Positions 63,843 to 64,000 of a DNA stretch of 64,000 nucleotides are shown here, piece after piece; position 1 is the first letter of the stretch; the number at the start of each line of letters is the position of its first letter. Source of the DNA: Rubrivivax sp. (GTDB taxonomy: Bacteria; Pseudomonadota; Gammaproteobacteria; Burkholderiales; Burkholderiaceae_C). The stretch lies in NCBI GenBank assembly GCA_030653385.1, contig JAURZM010000048.1, positions 62,001 through 126,000 on the forward strand, given 5' to 3'. The translations under genes and the position numbers were made by a program. The notes under the pieces were generated by a model. It had not been told where the DNA came from. It did not search any database and saw nothing but the letters and a program-made list of their open reading frames with translations.

Positions 63843-64000
63843 TTATCGGCCGTCCAGCCGCAAGGCCCAGTCGTCGCGCCTGGCGTGGTCGGTCAGGTCC
63901 ACCTGCAGCGGTGTGATGGACACAAAGCCACTGGCCACGGCGTGGAAGTCGGTGCCTTCACCGCACTCGCGCGCGTCGCCAGCCGGGCCGATCCAGTAGA
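63843..64000 (-). CDS. surE: 5'/3'-nucleotidase SurE, C-terminal part
   Basis: Only the last 52 codons lie in the window; the gene continues beyond the right edge. The visible part reads [38 protein letters not shown], which is the conserved SurE C-terminal block ([24 protein letters not shown]). SurE dephosphorylates nucleoside monophosphates, acting in stationary phase or stress survival. The surE-pcm-nlpD order is conserved across proteobacteria. The stop TAA at 63843-63845 is 13 bases before the pcm start. Confidence 0.93.
   Translation of the reverse strand, partial: YWIGPAGDARECGEGTDFHAVASGFVSITPLQVDLTDHARRDDWALRLDGR

Overview
The window is a piece of chromosome from a GC-rich betaproteobacterium, most likely order Burkholderiales near the Comamonadaceae / Rubrivivax-Leptothrix group. 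Evidence: very strong GC3 bias, gene orders typical of that order (trxA-rho-rpmE2, ribF-ileS-lspA, pstSCAB-phoU-phoB-phoR, ftsH-folP-glmM, carA-carB-greA, surE-pcm-nlpD), a PEP-CTERM protein, and an intergenic repeat of a type I recall as common there. It is almost wholly housekeeping DNA. I see no phage, insertion sequence, CRISPR array, tRNA or rRNA, and no gene-free stretch above about 260 bases.

Layout. 0-9.7 kb: murB (cut by the left edge), yajQ, a retropepsin-like protease, a two-gene (probably heteromeric) acyl-CoA dehydrogenase, a hybrid histidine kinase, a P1/DmpA-type peptidase, a gamma-glutamyltransferase lipoprotein and rsuA. 9.7-13.4 kb: a small glycan cluster (two GT4-like glycosyltransferases, a DUF5672 protein, a SAM methyltransferase). 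13.4-18.9 kb: ribF, ileS with a short leader ORF, lspA and a DUF2189 membrane protein. 18.9-25.1 kb: a Tat-exported DUF882 protein and an L,D-transpeptidase, recR-ybaB-dnaX, a PurM-like paralogue and the 4.5S/SRP RNA gene. 25.1-35.5 kb: on one strand, AddB, AddA, then an HDOD protein with a dead kinase domain and an HDOD-GAF protein with an intact kinase. 35.5-41.1 kb: trxA, rho, a PEP-CTERM/HAF-repeat gene, rpmE2 and a polytopic membrane protein. 41.1-47.9 kb: the complete Pst-Pho operon behind a PhoB box. 48-54.6 kb: glmM, folP, ftsH (heat-shock type promoter), rlmE diverging from yhbY, a DUF4149 protein, greA. 54.7-64 kb: carB, carA, a GlcG/HbpS-family protein, a Bax-inhibitor-1 protein, rlmD, nlpD, pcm and the 3' part of surE. 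No rpoS lies next to nlpD.

How it works together. Many genes overlap by the ATGA type (yajQ/protease, kinase/peptidase, GT/methyltransferase, DUF882/L,D-transpeptidase, addB/addA, pseudokinase/kinase, nlpD/pcm), so translational coupling is widespread. The most distinctive regulatory signal is a set of genes whose start codon lies only 6-8 bases after a -10-like hexamer with no Shine-Dalgarno sequence (dnaX, purM-like, yhbY, rlmD, ribF, a glycosyltransferase and the leader ORF before ileS), which suggests leaderless mRNAs. The strongest candidates for something undescribed are the kinase/pseudokinase-HDOD pair, the ileS leader ORF with tandem Ile codons, the symmetric -10 shared by rlmE and yhbY, and the palindrome in the ftsH leader. 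All calls come from reading the sequence; no database search was run.
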